From NCBI RefSeq assembly GCF_024159265.1, contig NZ_JAMYWY010000001.1:496001-560000 (forward strand): a DNA stretch of 64,000 bases, given 5' to 3'. A model generated the notes under the pieces. That model saw only the letters and a program-made list of their open reading frames with translations. It made no database searches and was not told the DNA's origin. This document shows, piece after piece, positions 42,162-51,529 of the stretch. The first letter of the stretch is position 1. Every line of letters starts with the position of its first letter. The translations under genes were made by a program, and so were the position numbers. The DNA is from Paenibacillus sp. 1781tsa1. Its GTDB lineage: Bacteria > Bacillota > Bacilli > Paenibacillales > Paenibacillaceae.

Positions 42162-42626
42162 ATGAACAGCGAATTTACCATAGCGGTGCATTGTCTTGTT
42201 TTTCTGGCAATGAGAGATGAGTGTATGGCCAATAGTGAAGATTTGTCCCAGAGTGTGGGTACACACCCGGCCAGAGTCCGTAAGGTACTTAGTGTTCTGC
42301 GCAAGCATGGTTACCTGACGACTAAGGAAGGTGCTCATGGTGGGTACTTGTTAAGCCGTCCAAGTGAAGAGATCAAGCTTGGAGAATTGTACAGACTGGT
42401 GGCTGGTGGTTCGCTCGGTCCCAACTGGTGCTCAGGGGAGTCCGGTTCATCGTGCGTGGTATCTTCCAATATGCAGGATGTGATGGGGAACATCTATAAC
42501 GGAGGCGAAGAGGCGCTAAGCGCTTATTTTGATCGTATATCCATTCAGGATGTGAAAGAACGTATAGGTCGTGGCGATACATGTGAGTTAACGCTAGATG
42601 GATTGTCTGCAAAAGAGAAGTCCTGA
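42162..42626 (+). CDS. Rrf2-family transcriptional regulator
   Basis: ATG behind GGGAAGGGAG begins a 154-residue protein. The Rrf2 winged helix is visible (FTIAVHCLVFLAM, then SVGTHPARVRKVLSVLRKHG and AHGGYLLSRP). Two Cys residues (NWCSGESGSSC, about 88-95) lie where iron-sulfur or redox-sensing Rrf2 proteins carry ligands, although a third conserved Cys is absent there. By context it may sense redox or electrophile stress and control the nitroreductase gene 285 bp downstream. A dyad over its own promoter suggests autoregulation. Confidence 0.85.
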   Translation: MNSEFTIAVHCLVFLAMRDECMANSEDLSQSVGTHPARVRKVLSVLRKHGYLTTKEGAHGGYLLSRPSEEIKLGELYRLVAGGSLGPNWCSGESGSSCVVSSNMQDVMGNIYNGGEEALSAYFDRISIQDVKERIGRGDTCELTLDGLSAKEKS

Positions 42627-42911
42627 CAGATTCCATAATCAAAGGTCTTTCGAGATATGGCCTTGGTTTAGTCAGGCATGGTGGTCGTAAGGTTCATGTG
42701 GTCGACTGGTTAGATTGAGGGCTTATGCTCCGGTGAAAGATCCATCGATGGTTTTAAAGCGATTCCGGGCATAACGTGAACACAGATGGGAGAGATCGTC
42801 TGCGCTGATGTTATTTTCGGAAGGCAAGTTCTTGGTACGGTTGATATCAAAATCGCCTTGCGAATGTAAAAAGGAAATACAAACAAAAAAAGAATTTGGG
42901 GAGTGGAACAC

Positions 42912-43538
42912 ATGTCAGGCACTGAAAAAAATGAAACACTTCGCGTTATTAGCGAACGCCATGCTGTCAAAAAGTACGAAAAAGGGTTTGAATTGCCTGA
43001 AGCTGATCTCAATGCGATTTTGACAGCAGCTGCGGAAGCACCATCTTCATGGAACCTGCAACACTGGAGATTCCTTGTGATTGAATCCGAAGCAGACAAA
43101 GCGAAATTGCTGCCAGTTGCTTACGGTCAAAGTCAGATCGTGGAAAGTTCAGTTACCATTGCTGTTCTGGGAGATTTGGAAGCGAACCGTAACACCGTAA
43201 TCTACGATCAAGCTGTTGAAGCAGGCGCACTGACTGCTGAGGTTCGTGACGCATTGGTTGGACAGATCAACGGTGCTTACCAAAGCCCGCAAATCGCTCG
43301 CGATGAAGCGATCCGCAATGCATCCTTTGCTTCCCAAAATATCATGCTTGCTGCACGCTCCCTGGGTTACGATACCTGTCCAATCGGTGGATATAATCCA
43401 CAAAAACTGATCGAAACCTTCAACATTCCTGCACGATTTGTGCCAACGTTGTTGGTCACTGTAGGTAAAGCGGCCCAGCCAGCTCGCCCTTCAGGACGTT
43501 TACCGTTGTCTGAGGTTGTTGTTAAAGGTTCTTTCTAA
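42912..43538 (+). CDS. Nitroreductase-family flavoprotein
   Basis: ATG 42912 follows GGGGAG by 8 nt, giving 208 residues. The FMN-binding start SERHAVKKYEKG and the APSSWNLQHWRFLVI segment mark the family. GYDTCPIGGYNPQKL and the C-terminal VTVGKAAQPARPSGRLPLSE are conserved. The enzyme uses NAD(P)H to reduce nitro compounds, quinones or similar electrophiles. It lies downstream of an Rrf2 regulator in the same direction, the arrangement seen for stress-induced reductases. Confidence 0.9.
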   Translation: MSGTEKNETLRVISERHAVKKYEKGFELPEADLNAILTAAAEAPSSWNLQHWRFLVIESEADKAKLLPVAYGQSQIVESSVTIAVLGDLEANRNTVIYDQAVEAGALTAEVRDALVGQINGAYQSPQIARDEAIRNASFASQNIMLAARSLGYDTCPIGGYNPQKLIETFNIPARFVPTLLVTVGKAAQPARPSGRLPLSEVVVKGSF

Positions 43539-43597
43539 GTTAAAAGCTGAATCTGATGATTGCGTCAGTGATATAAGTATAAATATTGGTATAATAC

Positions 43598-43638
43598 AAA
43601 CAGCCGCACTTTCCTGCTGAGGGAAGGTGCGGCTGTTT
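43598..43638. terminator. Bidirectional terminator after the nitroreductase gene
   Basis: AAACAGCCGCAC pairs perfectly with GTGCGGCTGTTT, with inner TTTCC/GGGAA pairing. It separates convergent genes. Confidence 0.85.
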
Positions 43639-43732
43639 GGCATATTGAGGTTGTGTGGTAAAGTCCATTCACGGGCGCTCCACTTGATCGGATTCACCAC
43701 TCAAGTGAGTTCTTAGCTTCTACCATGAAATA

Positions 43733-44416
43733 TTACTTCTCAGGTGTCTCCGGGATCTGTGGTGCATGGAACGATTCCATGTACTCGATTGCGTTATACA
43801 TCATCACGGCTGCTTCGGCACGAGTAATCGTTTGTTTCGGATTGAAATTTCCTTCAGCATCCAGTTCATTGATTTTGAGAACGAGTGAACGCTGAATGGC
43901 ACCTTGATATTCTGGCGTAAGTTCCTGTTCGTCGGTAATGTCCACAGGTTTGATATTAATCATCGGCAGACCGCCTTTGGCCTCGATGCCTTGCATCAGG
44001 AACAATGTGAATTGTTCACGAGTGAGCGGCTTGGACGGATCGATATCCTGTGACATCTGAATGCCATTATATTGAGCGCGGATAAATGCATCACTATACC
44101 ATACGCCATCTTTTACAGCAGAGAAGTAGTCACTTGGTACCGGCATTTTGATAAAACGAATCGTATCCAGATTCAGATTCAGGCCGTCCGCAATCAGTTG
44201 AATGCCCTGAGCGTTATTTAACTCCAGTTCAGGTTTGAACAAGTTGTCGCTCACACCTTTGATGAATCCATCCTGATGGAGAGATTCGATTTTGTCTGCT
44301 CCTGTGATACCTTGAATATCCGTGAATTTGGCCTGCGCAGCGTTGATCGGGCCTGCACTTAGAGACAGCGTGAGCAGAGCTCCGGCAGTTAATGTAGCAA
44401 GTATATTTTTTTTCAT
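43733..44416 (-). CDS. Secreted SLH-domain protein
   Basis: The 227-residue protein has a clear signal peptide (MKKNILATLTAGALLTLSLS, cleavage near NAAQA). The mature part contains degenerate SLH modules: KFTDIQGITGADKIESLHQD, then GVSDNLFKPELELNNAQGIQ, and a better-conserved last one, NFNPKQTITRAEAAVMMYNA. SLH domains bind pyruvylated secondary cell-wall polysaccharide. No enzymatic domain is present. It may be a minor surface protein. Confidence 0.8.
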   Translation of the reverse strand: MKKNILATLTAGALLTLSLSAGPINAAQAKFTDIQGITGADKIESLHQDGFIKGVSDNLFKPELELNNAQGIQLIADGLNLNLDTIRFIKMPVPSDYFSAVKDGVWYSDAFIRAQYNGIQMSQDIDPSKPLTREQFTLFLMQGIEAKGGLPMINIKPVDITDEQELTPEYQGAIQRSLVLKINELDAEGNFNPKQTITRAEAAVMMYNAIEYMESFHAPQIPETPEK

Positions 44417-44575
44417 GATAGGTTCGCCTCACTTTTCCAGGGTTGAATCCCTTTATATAAAAGTTATTTGCCCCTATAGACGACCTTACTGTTCAAAAGG
44501 TTGCTGAAATTTTCCAATGAAGTAGATAACCATTCCGAAAGATTTTAGTTGAAGCACTTGTGAAGCATACGGCAT

Positions 44576-45487
44576 CTATCCTTTGGATTTATTTCGATAA
44601 TCCGTGGGTGAACGTCCCATCATTTTGCTGAACAGACGGGAGAAGTAGTAAGGGTCCTTGAATCCAAGCTCGGAACTGATCTGCTTCACGGTCCAATCGG
44701 TAAAATCCAGATAGCGGCAGGAATGCTGGATCTTGAGCCGCAGGAAATAATCGATGGGTGAATGCCCGGTCGCTTGCTTGAACAACTGTGAGTAATGAGG
44801 GACAGACAGCCGCGCATGTGATGCCAGTTCCTTGAGGGTGATTCCGTTCTCCAGGTGCTCCAGCATGTATTGAACGGATTGTTCTGCCGCACGTTTGCTG
44901 CTCACAATCCCACCATCTGTTCCTGTCGTCTCCGGTCCATAAGCGAGCATACCAAGCATATAACCGATAATCTGGGAGGCATATGTCATCGTCTGCATGG
45001 AGTAACCCGTCTCTAACGCGCCGTAACATTCATGGAACAGCTCGAGCCATTTTTGGGCCTTGGCTGGTGGCATCGTAGTAATATGTTGGGTTAGCAATGG
45101 CTCTATGTAGGTTAAAGCGTGTTCCCCGCGCAGATGAATCCAGAAGATACTCCATGGTTCAGCTACGTTGGCACCATACACATGAGGAATATGTGCAGGC
45201 AATACGACAAGGTTTCCCGGACGGACATCATATGTCTTGCTGCCATCCATCGTATACCAGCCTGTGCCTTGGGCACAGTACATCAGAATGTGTGATTCAC
45301 AACCATCGGGACGGTCCCGGTAATGATGTTCCGCTTCGTGAAAGTAACCGATATCGGTAACGTATAATCTGGACGTGACCGGATAAGCTGCGGTTTCTTG
45401 CAGCAGTGAGTCCGGAAGCACAATGAGTTTTTGCATACGAAATCCGTCAGATTTACGCTGTAGGGGTGGTCTGTTGTTAGGTCTCAT
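44576..45487 (-). CDS. AraC-family transcriptional regulator with cupin sensor
   Basis: The protein has up to 302 residues from ATG 45487; ATG 45436 (285 residues) is an alternative, and neither has a strong ribosome site. An N-terminal cupin-like arm (SHILMYCAQGTGWYTMDGS and GNLVVLPAHIPHVYGAN) probably binds a sugar. The C-terminal double helix-turn-helix reads LKELASHARLSVPHYSQLFK and VKQISSELGFKDPYYFSRLF. It is divergent from the lactonase gene and may regulate it. Confidence 0.87.
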   Translation of the reverse strand: MRPNNRPPLQRKSDGFRMQKLIVLPDSLLQETAAYPVTSRLYVTDIGYFHEAEHHYRDRPDGCESHILMYCAQGTGWYTMDGSKTYDVRPGNLVVLPAHIPHVYGANVAEPWSIFWIHLRGEHALTYIEPLLTQHITTMPPAKAQKWLELFHECYGALETGYSMQTMTYASQIIGYMLGMLAYGPETTGTDGGIVSSKRAAEQSVQYMLEHLENGITLKELASHARLSVPHYSQLFKQATGHSPIDYFLRLKIQHSCRYLDFTDWTVKQISSELGFKDPYYFSRLFSKMMGRSPTDYRNKSKG

Positions 45488-45671
45488 ACTTTGTATTATG
45501 GTGAGCGGGGGTAAGGGAGTCAATGACAGATATGAGAGCGCTCACCGGAGTTGTTCCCAATATAGAAAGCCACGTTACAGGAAGTGAAGCAGTTGCCCAT
45601 GAATTGGGTAAGTACATACTAGTGGGAAGAATCAGATCAGTGAATATATAGGATAAGGGAGAGATTGAGAT

Positions 45672-46727
45672 ATGGAACCAGTCACAACTCAGGAAACACT
45701 TTTCTATACAGGTACGTATGCGTCAGCGGATGAACCAGGAATATTCCTATGTGCGTTGAATGCGGATACAGGAGAGATGCGAATCGTCAATCACATGGAT
45801 GGCGTGAATAATCCGTCTTATTTGGCGCTATGCCCGGATGGAAACTGTCTGTATGTGGCCAGTGAGACGGACGAGGGAGAGGTGTTGGTTTATCGCAGAG
45901 ATGCGGCAACGAGTGAGCTGCACCTGATGGATCGAAAACAGACCCGAGGGGCTTCTCCGTGTTATGTGTCTGTCTCCAAGGATGGTCAGTGGGTGTTCTC
46001 ATCCAACTATAGCAGCGGCAGTGTCAATGTATTTCCGGTAGGCGATCAGGGGACGCTTGGTGAGATGAGTGCATGGGTGGAGCACACGGGAAGTGGAATC
46101 AACGAAGAACGCCAGGAAGGGCCACATGCTCACTCCATTCAGCCAGATCCGTCCGGACAGTATGCTGTCGTATGTGACCTCGGTCTGGATCAGATCATTG
46201 TGTATCGGTTGGAAGAGGGACGTTTGGTTACCCATCGTGAGATGGATCAGCCACCAGGTGCAGGGCCAAGGCATCTTGTGTTCCATCCCAACTCGAAGTG
46301 GGCATATGTAATTAACGAATTGAACAACACGGTTACGGCATTCCTATACGATGAGCGTAGAGGTGAGTTCACTACGGTGCAGCACATTTCTACACTTCCT
46401 GAGGGGCATAAAGGAGAGGGTACGGCTGCAGACATCCGTGTATCTCCATGTGGACGTTTCCTGTATGCATCCAATCGGGGAGATGACAGCATCGTACTCT
46501 ACCATATTGACCAAGAGAGCGGTGAGCTGGAAGCCGTAGAGTGGACGTCCACGATTGGGCAGACACCGCGTAACTTTAATATTTTGCCAGGTGGAATTCT
46601 GGTCGTGGCGAATCAGGATAGCAATAACCTCGTAGGTTTCCAGATCAGCGAAGAAGACGGACGTCTGACGCATAATGGATTCAAGCTGGAACTGCCTCGT
46701 CCGGTATGTGTTGCGCCTGTGGTATAA
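45672..46727 (+). CDS. Lactonase-family beta-propeller protein (6-phosphogluconolactonase-like)
   Basis: The 351-residue protein starts at ATG behind GGGAGAGA. It begins TLFYTGTYASADEPGIFLC and shows repeated propeller blades, with GPHAHSIQPDPSGQY, GPRHLVFHPNSKWAYVINE and RVSPCGRFLYASNRGDDS typical of the PF10282 lactonase family. There is no signal peptide. By family it hydrolyses a sugar lactone, possibly 6-phosphogluconolactone. It is divergent from an AraC regulator and ends before a terminator about 200 bp on. Confidence 0.88.
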   Translation: MEPVTTQETLFYTGTYASADEPGIFLCALNADTGEMRIVNHMDGVNNPSYLALCPDGNCLYVASETDEGEVLVYRRDAATSELHLMDRKQTRGASPCYVSVSKDGQWVFSSNYSSGSVNVFPVGDQGTLGEMSAWVEHTGSGINEERQEGPHAHSIQPDPSGQYAVVCDLGLDQIIVYRLEEGRLVTHREMDQPPGAGPRHLVFHPNSKWAYVINELNNTVTAFLYDERRGEFTTVQHISTLPEGHKGEGTAADIRVSPCGRFLYASNRGDDSIVLYHIDQESGELEAVEWTSTIGQTPRNFNILPGGILVVANQDSNNLVGFQISEEDGRLTHNGFKLELPRPVCVAPVV

Positions 46728-46924
46728 GTTGTAATCCATGGAGTGAGAACGGTAAACGCAATATTACATCTAAAAAAGTGATCTATAAGCTGTGAAATCA
46801 TGGGGAAACGCATGGTTTTACAGTTTTTTTGTTTTATAAGAGAACAAGGGAATTGTTTCATTTCTGTGAGTTAATTGATTGCGATTCCAGTCAACTGAAG
46901 CAATTCAAAGAATGGGCAACGGCT

Positions 46925-46953
46925 AACCGAAGGAGAAATCCTTCGGCTTTTTT
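46925..46953 (+). terminator. Terminator downstream of the lactonase gene
   Basis: CCGAAGGA and TCCTTCGG form a perfect 8-bp stem with a 4-nt loop, followed by CTTTTTT. Confidence 0.85.
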
Positions 46954-47023
46954 GTATGCCATCCATTTAATTACTAAATTAGACCTATAGATGGGATTAT
47001 ATGTTTAATTTAAAATGAATGTA

Positions 47024-47038
47024 TTAAATCGCTTACAT
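47024..47038 (-). promoter_or_regulatory. Candidate CcpA cre site upstream of the pectin lyase
   Basis: On the minus strand the 15-mer ATGTAAGCGATTTAA matches WTGNAANCGNWNNCW except at position 14. It is placed 60 bp before the start of a polysaccharide-degrading enzyme, where carbon catabolite repression is expected. Confidence 0.45.
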
Positions 47039-47097
47039 AAAAAGATGGCGCTAAAAGGGCAGCGGGCTTACCACTACAATTGGGGAGGCAATTGTTT

Positions 47098-48975
47098 ATG
47101 GGAAATCGATCATCACTGTGGAAGCGCACATTACGTACAGCCGGAGTATCGTTGTTGAGTTCAACGTTACTGGTCACTTCGCTAGGCCTTGGCAACACGC
47201 CGGTAACACATGCAGCGGGTGCAAGACAGATGGAATATCTCGATCGCGGCGTGGTGGCTGTGAAGACTGGGACAGGTGTGTTTGTCAGTTGGCGGCTTCT
47301 GGGTACGGAGGGTACAAATGTATCGTTTAATGTCTATCGGGATGGAACCAAGGTGAACGCTACGCCCATAACAAACAGCACCAACCTTCAGGATGCAAGC
47401 GGGACAAGCAGTTCCAAATACACGGTTCGCGCTGTCGTCAGTGGAACGGAGCAGGCTGCTTCAGCGGCAGCGAGCGTATGGGGCAACAACTATCTGTCTG
47501 TACCGCTCAGTGTACCCGCTGGTGGGACAACACCCGATGGAGTAGCCTACACTTACAGTGCCAACGATGCCAGTGCAAGTGACCTGGATGGTGATGGTGA
47601 GTATGAATTGATCGTGAAGTGGGACCCTTCCAACTCCAAGGATAACTCTCAGAGCGGTTATACCGGGGAAGTGTTTATCGATGCCTACAAATTGAATGGA
47701 ACACGCCTCTGGCGAATTAGTCTGGGCAAAAATATCCGTGCCGGCGCTCACTACACCCAGTTCATGGTGTACGATCTCGACGGTGATGGCAAAGCCGAAG
47801 TTGCCATGAAAACAGCCGATGGCACCAAGGATGGTACTGGCGTGGTCATTGGGGATGCAAGCAAGGATTACCGCAATTCCAGCGGTTATGTATTATCTGG
47901 CCCCGAATTCCTGACGGTCTTCAATGGGCAGACTGGCAAAGCGCTCTCCACGGTGAACTACGAACCAGCACGTGGCAATGTGTCCGACTGGGGAGATAAC
48001 TATGGCAACCGGGTGGACCGATTCCTTGCCGCCATTGCTTATCTGGATGGAGAGCGCCCAAGTTTGGTCATGGCTCGCGGGTATTATACGCGCAGTGTGC
48101 TCGTGGCGTATAACTGGCGGAATGGACAGCTGACGAAACAGTGGACGTTTGATTCCAATACCTCGGGCAATTCGGGTTATGCCGGGCAGGGCAATCATAA
48201 TCTGAGTGTGGCGGACGTAGATGGAGATGGCAAAGACGAGATCATCTATGGCGCCATGGCGGTGGACGATAACGGTAAAGGATTGTACACGACAGGTCTT
48301 CATCATGGCGATGCGATGCATTTGAGCGACCTCGACCCGGATCGCCCTGGGCTTGAGGTGTTTCAGGTCCATGAGACGCCATCCAATGCCGGAGTGGAGT
48401 TCCGGGATGCAGGTACAGGCCAGCTAATCTGGGGAGTCAAAACAACAAAGGATATTGGACGCGGCATGGCGGCAGATATTGATCCAAGATATAAAGGCGC
48501 TGAAGTATGGGCAGACGGCAGTCTGTACACAGCCAAAGGGCAGAAACTCGGGACAACCCTGCCTTCCTCCACGAATTTTGGAATCTGGTGGGATGGTGAC
48601 CTGCTCCGTGAACTCTTGGACAGCAACCGAATCGACAAGTGGAATTATACCAACAGCACAACGGTGAACCTGCTCACCGCATCCGGCGTTTCTTCCAACA
48701 ACGGAACCAAGTCTACACCGAATCTGCAGGCCGATCTGTTCGGGGACTGGAGAGAGGAAGTCGTGTGGCGGACCAATGACAGCTCAGCGCTGCGGATATA
48801 TACCACAACAGCAGTTACCGACAAACGCATCTATACGCTGATGCATGACCCGGTATATCGTCTTGGCGTAGCTTGGCAAAATGTAGCTTACAATCAACCG
48901 CCACACACCGGATTTTATCTGGGCGAAGGCATGAACACACCGCCGGTACCGAATATCCGGTATGCGGGCAGATGA
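47098..48975 (+). CDS. Secreted rhamnogalacturonan lyase, PL11 family
   Basis: ATG 47098 follows GGGGAGG by 10 nt; an upstream TTG at 47080 overlaps that site. The 625-residue protein has a signal peptide ending near THAAGA. It begins with the family-typical MEYLDRGVVAVKTGTGVFVS. Several Asp-rich calcium loops follow (DLDGDGEYELIV, DLDGDGKAEVAMKTADGT, DVDGDGKDEIIYG), as expected for the PL11 eight-bladed propeller. It is the same length as YesW/YesX. It cleaves the rhamnose-galacturonate backbone of pectin outside the cell. No uptake system for the product is adjacent. Confidence 0.93.
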   Translation: MGNRSSLWKRTLRTAGVSLLSSTLLVTSLGLGNTPVTHAAGARQMEYLDRGVVAVKTGTGVFVSWRLLGTEGTNVSFNVYRDGTKVNATPITNSTNLQDASGTSSSKYTVRAVVSGTEQAASAAASVWGNNYLSVPLSVPAGGTTPDGVAYTYSANDASASDLDGDGEYELIVKWDPSNSKDNSQSGYTGEVFIDAYKLNGTRLWRISLGKNIRAGAHYTQFMVYDLDGDGKAEVAMKTADGTKDGTGVVIGDASKDYRNSSGYVLSGPEFLTVFNGQTGKALSTVNYEPARGNVSDWGDNYGNRVDRFLAAIAYLDGERPSLVMARGYYTRSVLVAYNWRNGQLTKQWTFDSNTSGNSGYAGQGNHNLSVADVDGDGKDEIIYGAMAVDDNGKGLYTTGLHHGDAMHLSDLDPDRPGLEVFQVHETPSNAGVEFRDAGTGQLIWGVKTTKDIGRGMAADIDPRYKGAEVWADGSLYTAKGQKLGTTLPSSTNFGIWWDGDLLRELLDSNRIDKWNYTNSTTVNLLTASGVSSNNGTKSTPNLQADLFGDWREEVVWRTNDSSALRIYTTTAVTDKRIYTLMHDPVYRLGVAWQNVAYNQPPHTGFYLGEGMNTPPVPNIRYAGR

Positions 48976-49046
48976 GGAATGGATAAGGTGTGGCTGTCCA
49001 ACTCCGTATATGTTTATCGTAGCCAGCGAAGCAAGGGATTCGCTGA

Positions 49047-49087
49047 AGGGAACAACGGCCGATGGTTCGTTGTTCCTCTTTTTTTTG
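49047..49087 (+). terminator. Terminator after the PL11 gene
   Basis: AGGGAACAACG pairs with CGTTGTTCC around an 11-nt loop, followed by CTTTTTTTT. Confidence 0.85.
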
Positions 49088-49126
49088 CCAATAGCCCAGA
49101 AATACGGTAAAAATCGGAAAAAACGT

Positions 49127-49155
49127 TTGACAGGTATATAGACTGCCTTTATTAT
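49127..49155 (+). promoter_or_regulatory. SigA promoter of the sulfate operon
   Basis: TTGACA (49127) and TATTAT (49150) are spaced by exactly 17 bp. Transcription should start near 49162, leaving an unusually long leader of about 297 nt before the first gene. Confidence 0.75.
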
Positions 49156-49161
49156 ACGTAT

Positions 49162-49389
49162 ATAACTTACTAAACAGGTAGGAATAATAAAAATGAATCT
49201 GTTTTCATTGTGAAAGCAGTCATTTGACAGACAGATGCAACCATGCAACCTGAACAGAATAACGTTCTCACCGTATAGACGGAGGAACACCGCAGCGCAT
49301 CCTTTCCGGATGAAAGCATACACGGCCCAGGGCCGGCATGACTTTATGGGGAGAAGTGCGCGGGGGTTCCTCCGTCTTCTTGTTTTTTT
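49162..49389 (+). promoter_or_regulatory. Structured leader of the sulfate transporter operon with intrinsic terminator
   Basis: The leader ends in a long stem, AGACGGAGGAAC (49277-49288) with GTTCCTCCGTCT (49366-49377), then TTCTTG and a seven-T run. Inside the stem are CCGC/GCGG pairing and two small hairpins, CATCC/GGATG and CGGCCC/GGGCCG, making a multi-branch junction. An intact terminator ahead of the first gene implies attenuation. It does not show the S-box or T-box consensus blocks I looked for, so the signal is unidentified. Confidence 0.65.
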
Positions 49390-49458
49390 ACGGGGCGTTC
49401 GATCCTGTTCAGCCGGCCTGAGGTAGTCATGCAGATTGATATCGGGGGAGTGTTTTTG

Positions 49459-50538
49459 ATGAAAAAGAGAATTCACAAGGGTATTCTGGTTGGTCTGGCA
49501 CTGGTGTTAACAGGGGTACTGGCAGCATGCGGGTCGGATAGCGGCGGGTCCAGTGCAGCAGGAACATCGGGGGGAGCGGAAGGTGGCAAGGAAGGGACTA
49601 AGGCTATCGAACTGCTGAATGTTTCCTATGATCCAACACGGGAACTCTATGAACAATATAACAAAGCGTTTGCGGCGCATTGGTTGAAAGAGAAAGGCCA
49701 AGAAGTGACCATCAAGCAATCCCACGGGGGATCGGGTAAACAGAGCCGTTCTGTTATTGACGGACTGGATGCGGACGTGGTGACACTGGCATTGGGATAC
49801 GATATTGATGCGATTGAAGATAAAGGTCTGATTAATGAAGGTTGGCAGGACAAATACGAGCATAACAGCTCTCCGTATACCTCTACAATTGTATTTCTTG
49901 TACGTAAAGGCAATCCAAAAGGCATCAAGGACTGGGATGATCTGATCAAAGGCGATACCCAAGTCATCACACCGAATCCCAAAACGTCCGGCGGGGCACG
50001 TTGGAACTATCTGGCGGCATGGGGATATGCCCTTAAGCATAATAACAATGATGAAGAGAAGGCGAAGGCTTTCGTTGGAGAATTGTTCAAACATGCGCCT
50101 GTACTGGATTCGGGTGCTCGCGGGTCTACGACGACGTTTGTGGAACGTGGTATTGGTGACGTGCTGCTTGCCTGGGAGAATGAAGCCTTCTTATCGGTAA
50201 AAGAGCTGGGTCCGGACAAATTCGACATTGTCGTGCCTTCGGTTAGTATCTTGGCTGAACCACCCGTTGCGATTGTGGACAAAAATGCAGACAAAAAAGG
50301 AAGCCGCGACGTAGCGGATGCCTATCTGAAATATTTGTATAGTGAAGAGGGGCAGACGATTGCTGCTGAAAATTATTACCGCCCAACGCTGGACAGCGTG
50401 AAGGAAAAATTCAAGGATCAGTTCCCGGCGCTTGAACTGTTTACGTTGAACGATGTATTCGGCACATGGCGAGATACTCAAGCCAAACATTTTAATGACG
50501 GTGGTATCTTCGACCAGATCTATGTTCCAGGCAGCTAA
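49459..50538 (+). CDS. sbp: Sulfate-binding lipoprotein of an ABC importer
   Basis: ATG 49459 follows GGGGGAG by 8 nt, giving 359 residues. The lipobox LAAC makes it a membrane-anchored lipoprotein. The Sbp/CysP pattern is clear: [17 protein letters not shown], then [20 protein letters not shown], and [20 protein letters not shown]. These segments bind the oxyanion. It feeds the CysT/CysW permeases encoded downstream. It is the first gene after a long terminator-containing leader. Confidence 0.9.
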   Translation: MKKRIHKGILVGLALVLTGVLAACGSDSGGSSAAGTSGGAEGGKEGTKAIELLNVSYDPTRELYEQYNKAFAAHWLKEKGQEVTIKQSHGGSGKQSRSVIDGLDADVVTLALGYDIDAIEDKGLINEGWQDKYEHNSSPYTSTIVFLVRKGNPKGIKDWDDLIKGDTQVITPNPKTSGGARWNYLAAWGYALKHNNNDEEKAKAFVGELFKHAPVLDSGARGSTTTFVERGIGDVLLAWENEAFLSVKELGPDKFDIVVPSVSILAEPPVAIVDKNADKKGSRDVADAYLKYLYSEEGQTIAAENYYRPTLDSVKEKFKDQFPALELFTLNDVFGTWRDTQAKHFNDGGIFDQIYVPGS

Positions 50539-50625
50539 GGTTGCTCTGTTCAATGAACAACCGATCAATCGCGCTGTAAGCGGCCAACCAGCCTTACCGG
50601 CTGAAGGCAGAGAGGATGAACGTGC

Positions 50626-51462
50626 ATGAGCAAGGTGGTGGTGGCGAGGAGACGCACATTGCCGGGATTTGGATTAACGATGGGTTACAGTGTGCTCTAC
50701 CTGAGCCTGGTTGTACTTATTCCACTGGCAGCGCTGTTGTTTAACTCAACAGGGCTGACATGGGCAACCATGATTGAGGTTGCGACCAATCCCAGGGTGT
50801 TGGCTTCCTTCCAAGTTAGCTTTCTGACCGCAGGTGCAGCGGCCCTGATCGATCTCGTGCTGGGATTACTCCTGGCATGGGTGCTTGTTCGGTATGAATT
50901 TCCTGGCAAACGGCTCTTCGATGCGGTTATTGATCTGCCTTTTGCCTTGCCAACGGCGGTAGCGGGGGTTGCCCTCACGGCGATCTATGCCGGCAATGGC
51001 TGGATTGGACAGTTTGTAGAGCCTTTGGGTATTAAGCTCGCCTATTCACAGGCCGGGATTACGCTGGCGCTGATGTTTATCGGTATTCCATTCGTGGTTC
51101 GTACGGTGCAACCGGTATTGGAGGAGCTGGAGGCAGAGGTGGAAGAAGCGGCGGCTACACTTGGAGCAGGAAGATGGCGGATATTCCGTACGATTCTGCT
51201 GCCGGATCTGATCCCCCCGTTATTAACGGGGTTTGCTCTGGCATTTGCCCGGGGCATTGGTGAATATGGTTCCGTTGTATTTATTTCAGGTAATATGCCG
51301 ATGAAAACGGAGATCGCCCCCTTGCTGATCATGGCCAAGCTGGAGCAGTTCGATTATGCAGGTGCTACAGCTGTAGCTTTGCTGCTGCTTCTGGTTTCTT
51401 TCATCCTGCTGCTGATCATTAATTCCTTGCAACGCTGGAGTCGGAAGGCGGGCAGGGCATGA
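50626..51462 (+). CDS. cysT: Sulfate ABC transporter permease CysT
   Basis: The 278-residue permease starts behind GAGAGGATGAA. It has six or so helices, starting TMGYSVLYLSLVVLIPLAAL, with the permease loop EVEEAAATLGAGRWRIFRTI and the family segment GIGEYGSVVFISGNMP. With CysW it forms the sulfate/thiosulfate channel. It follows the binding-protein gene by 87 bp. Confidence 0.92.
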   Translation: MSKVVVARRRTLPGFGLTMGYSVLYLSLVVLIPLAALLFNSTGLTWATMIEVATNPRVLASFQVSFLTAGAAALIDLVLGLLLAWVLVRYEFPGKRLFDAVIDLPFALPTAVAGVALTAIYAGNGWIGQFVEPLGIKLAYSQAGITLALMFIGIPFVVRTVQPVLEELEAEVEEAAATLGAGRWRIFRTILLPDLIPPLLTGFALAFARGIGEYGSVVFISGNMPMKTEIAPLLIMAKLEQFDYAGATAVALLLLLVSFILLLIINSLQRWSRKAGRA

Positions 51463-51529
51463 CGATGAAGCATGATGGAATAAGGATATTCAAAGATGTC
51501 ACTTACCCATACCAAAGGAGGTGCAGCAT

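Noticed and set aside
42723-42911. Minus-strand frame ending RNRFKTIDGSFTGA between the Rrf2 and nitroreductase genes
   Set aside because: The last 40 residues look protein-like and could be a gene remnant, but no start, ribosome site or family could be identified.
49162-49389. S-box or T-box riboswitch ahead of the sulfate operon
   Set aside because: The expected conserved blocks of the SAM-I core and of the T-box (GGTACCGCG with a Stem I specifier) are absent. Only the terminator-type architecture fits.
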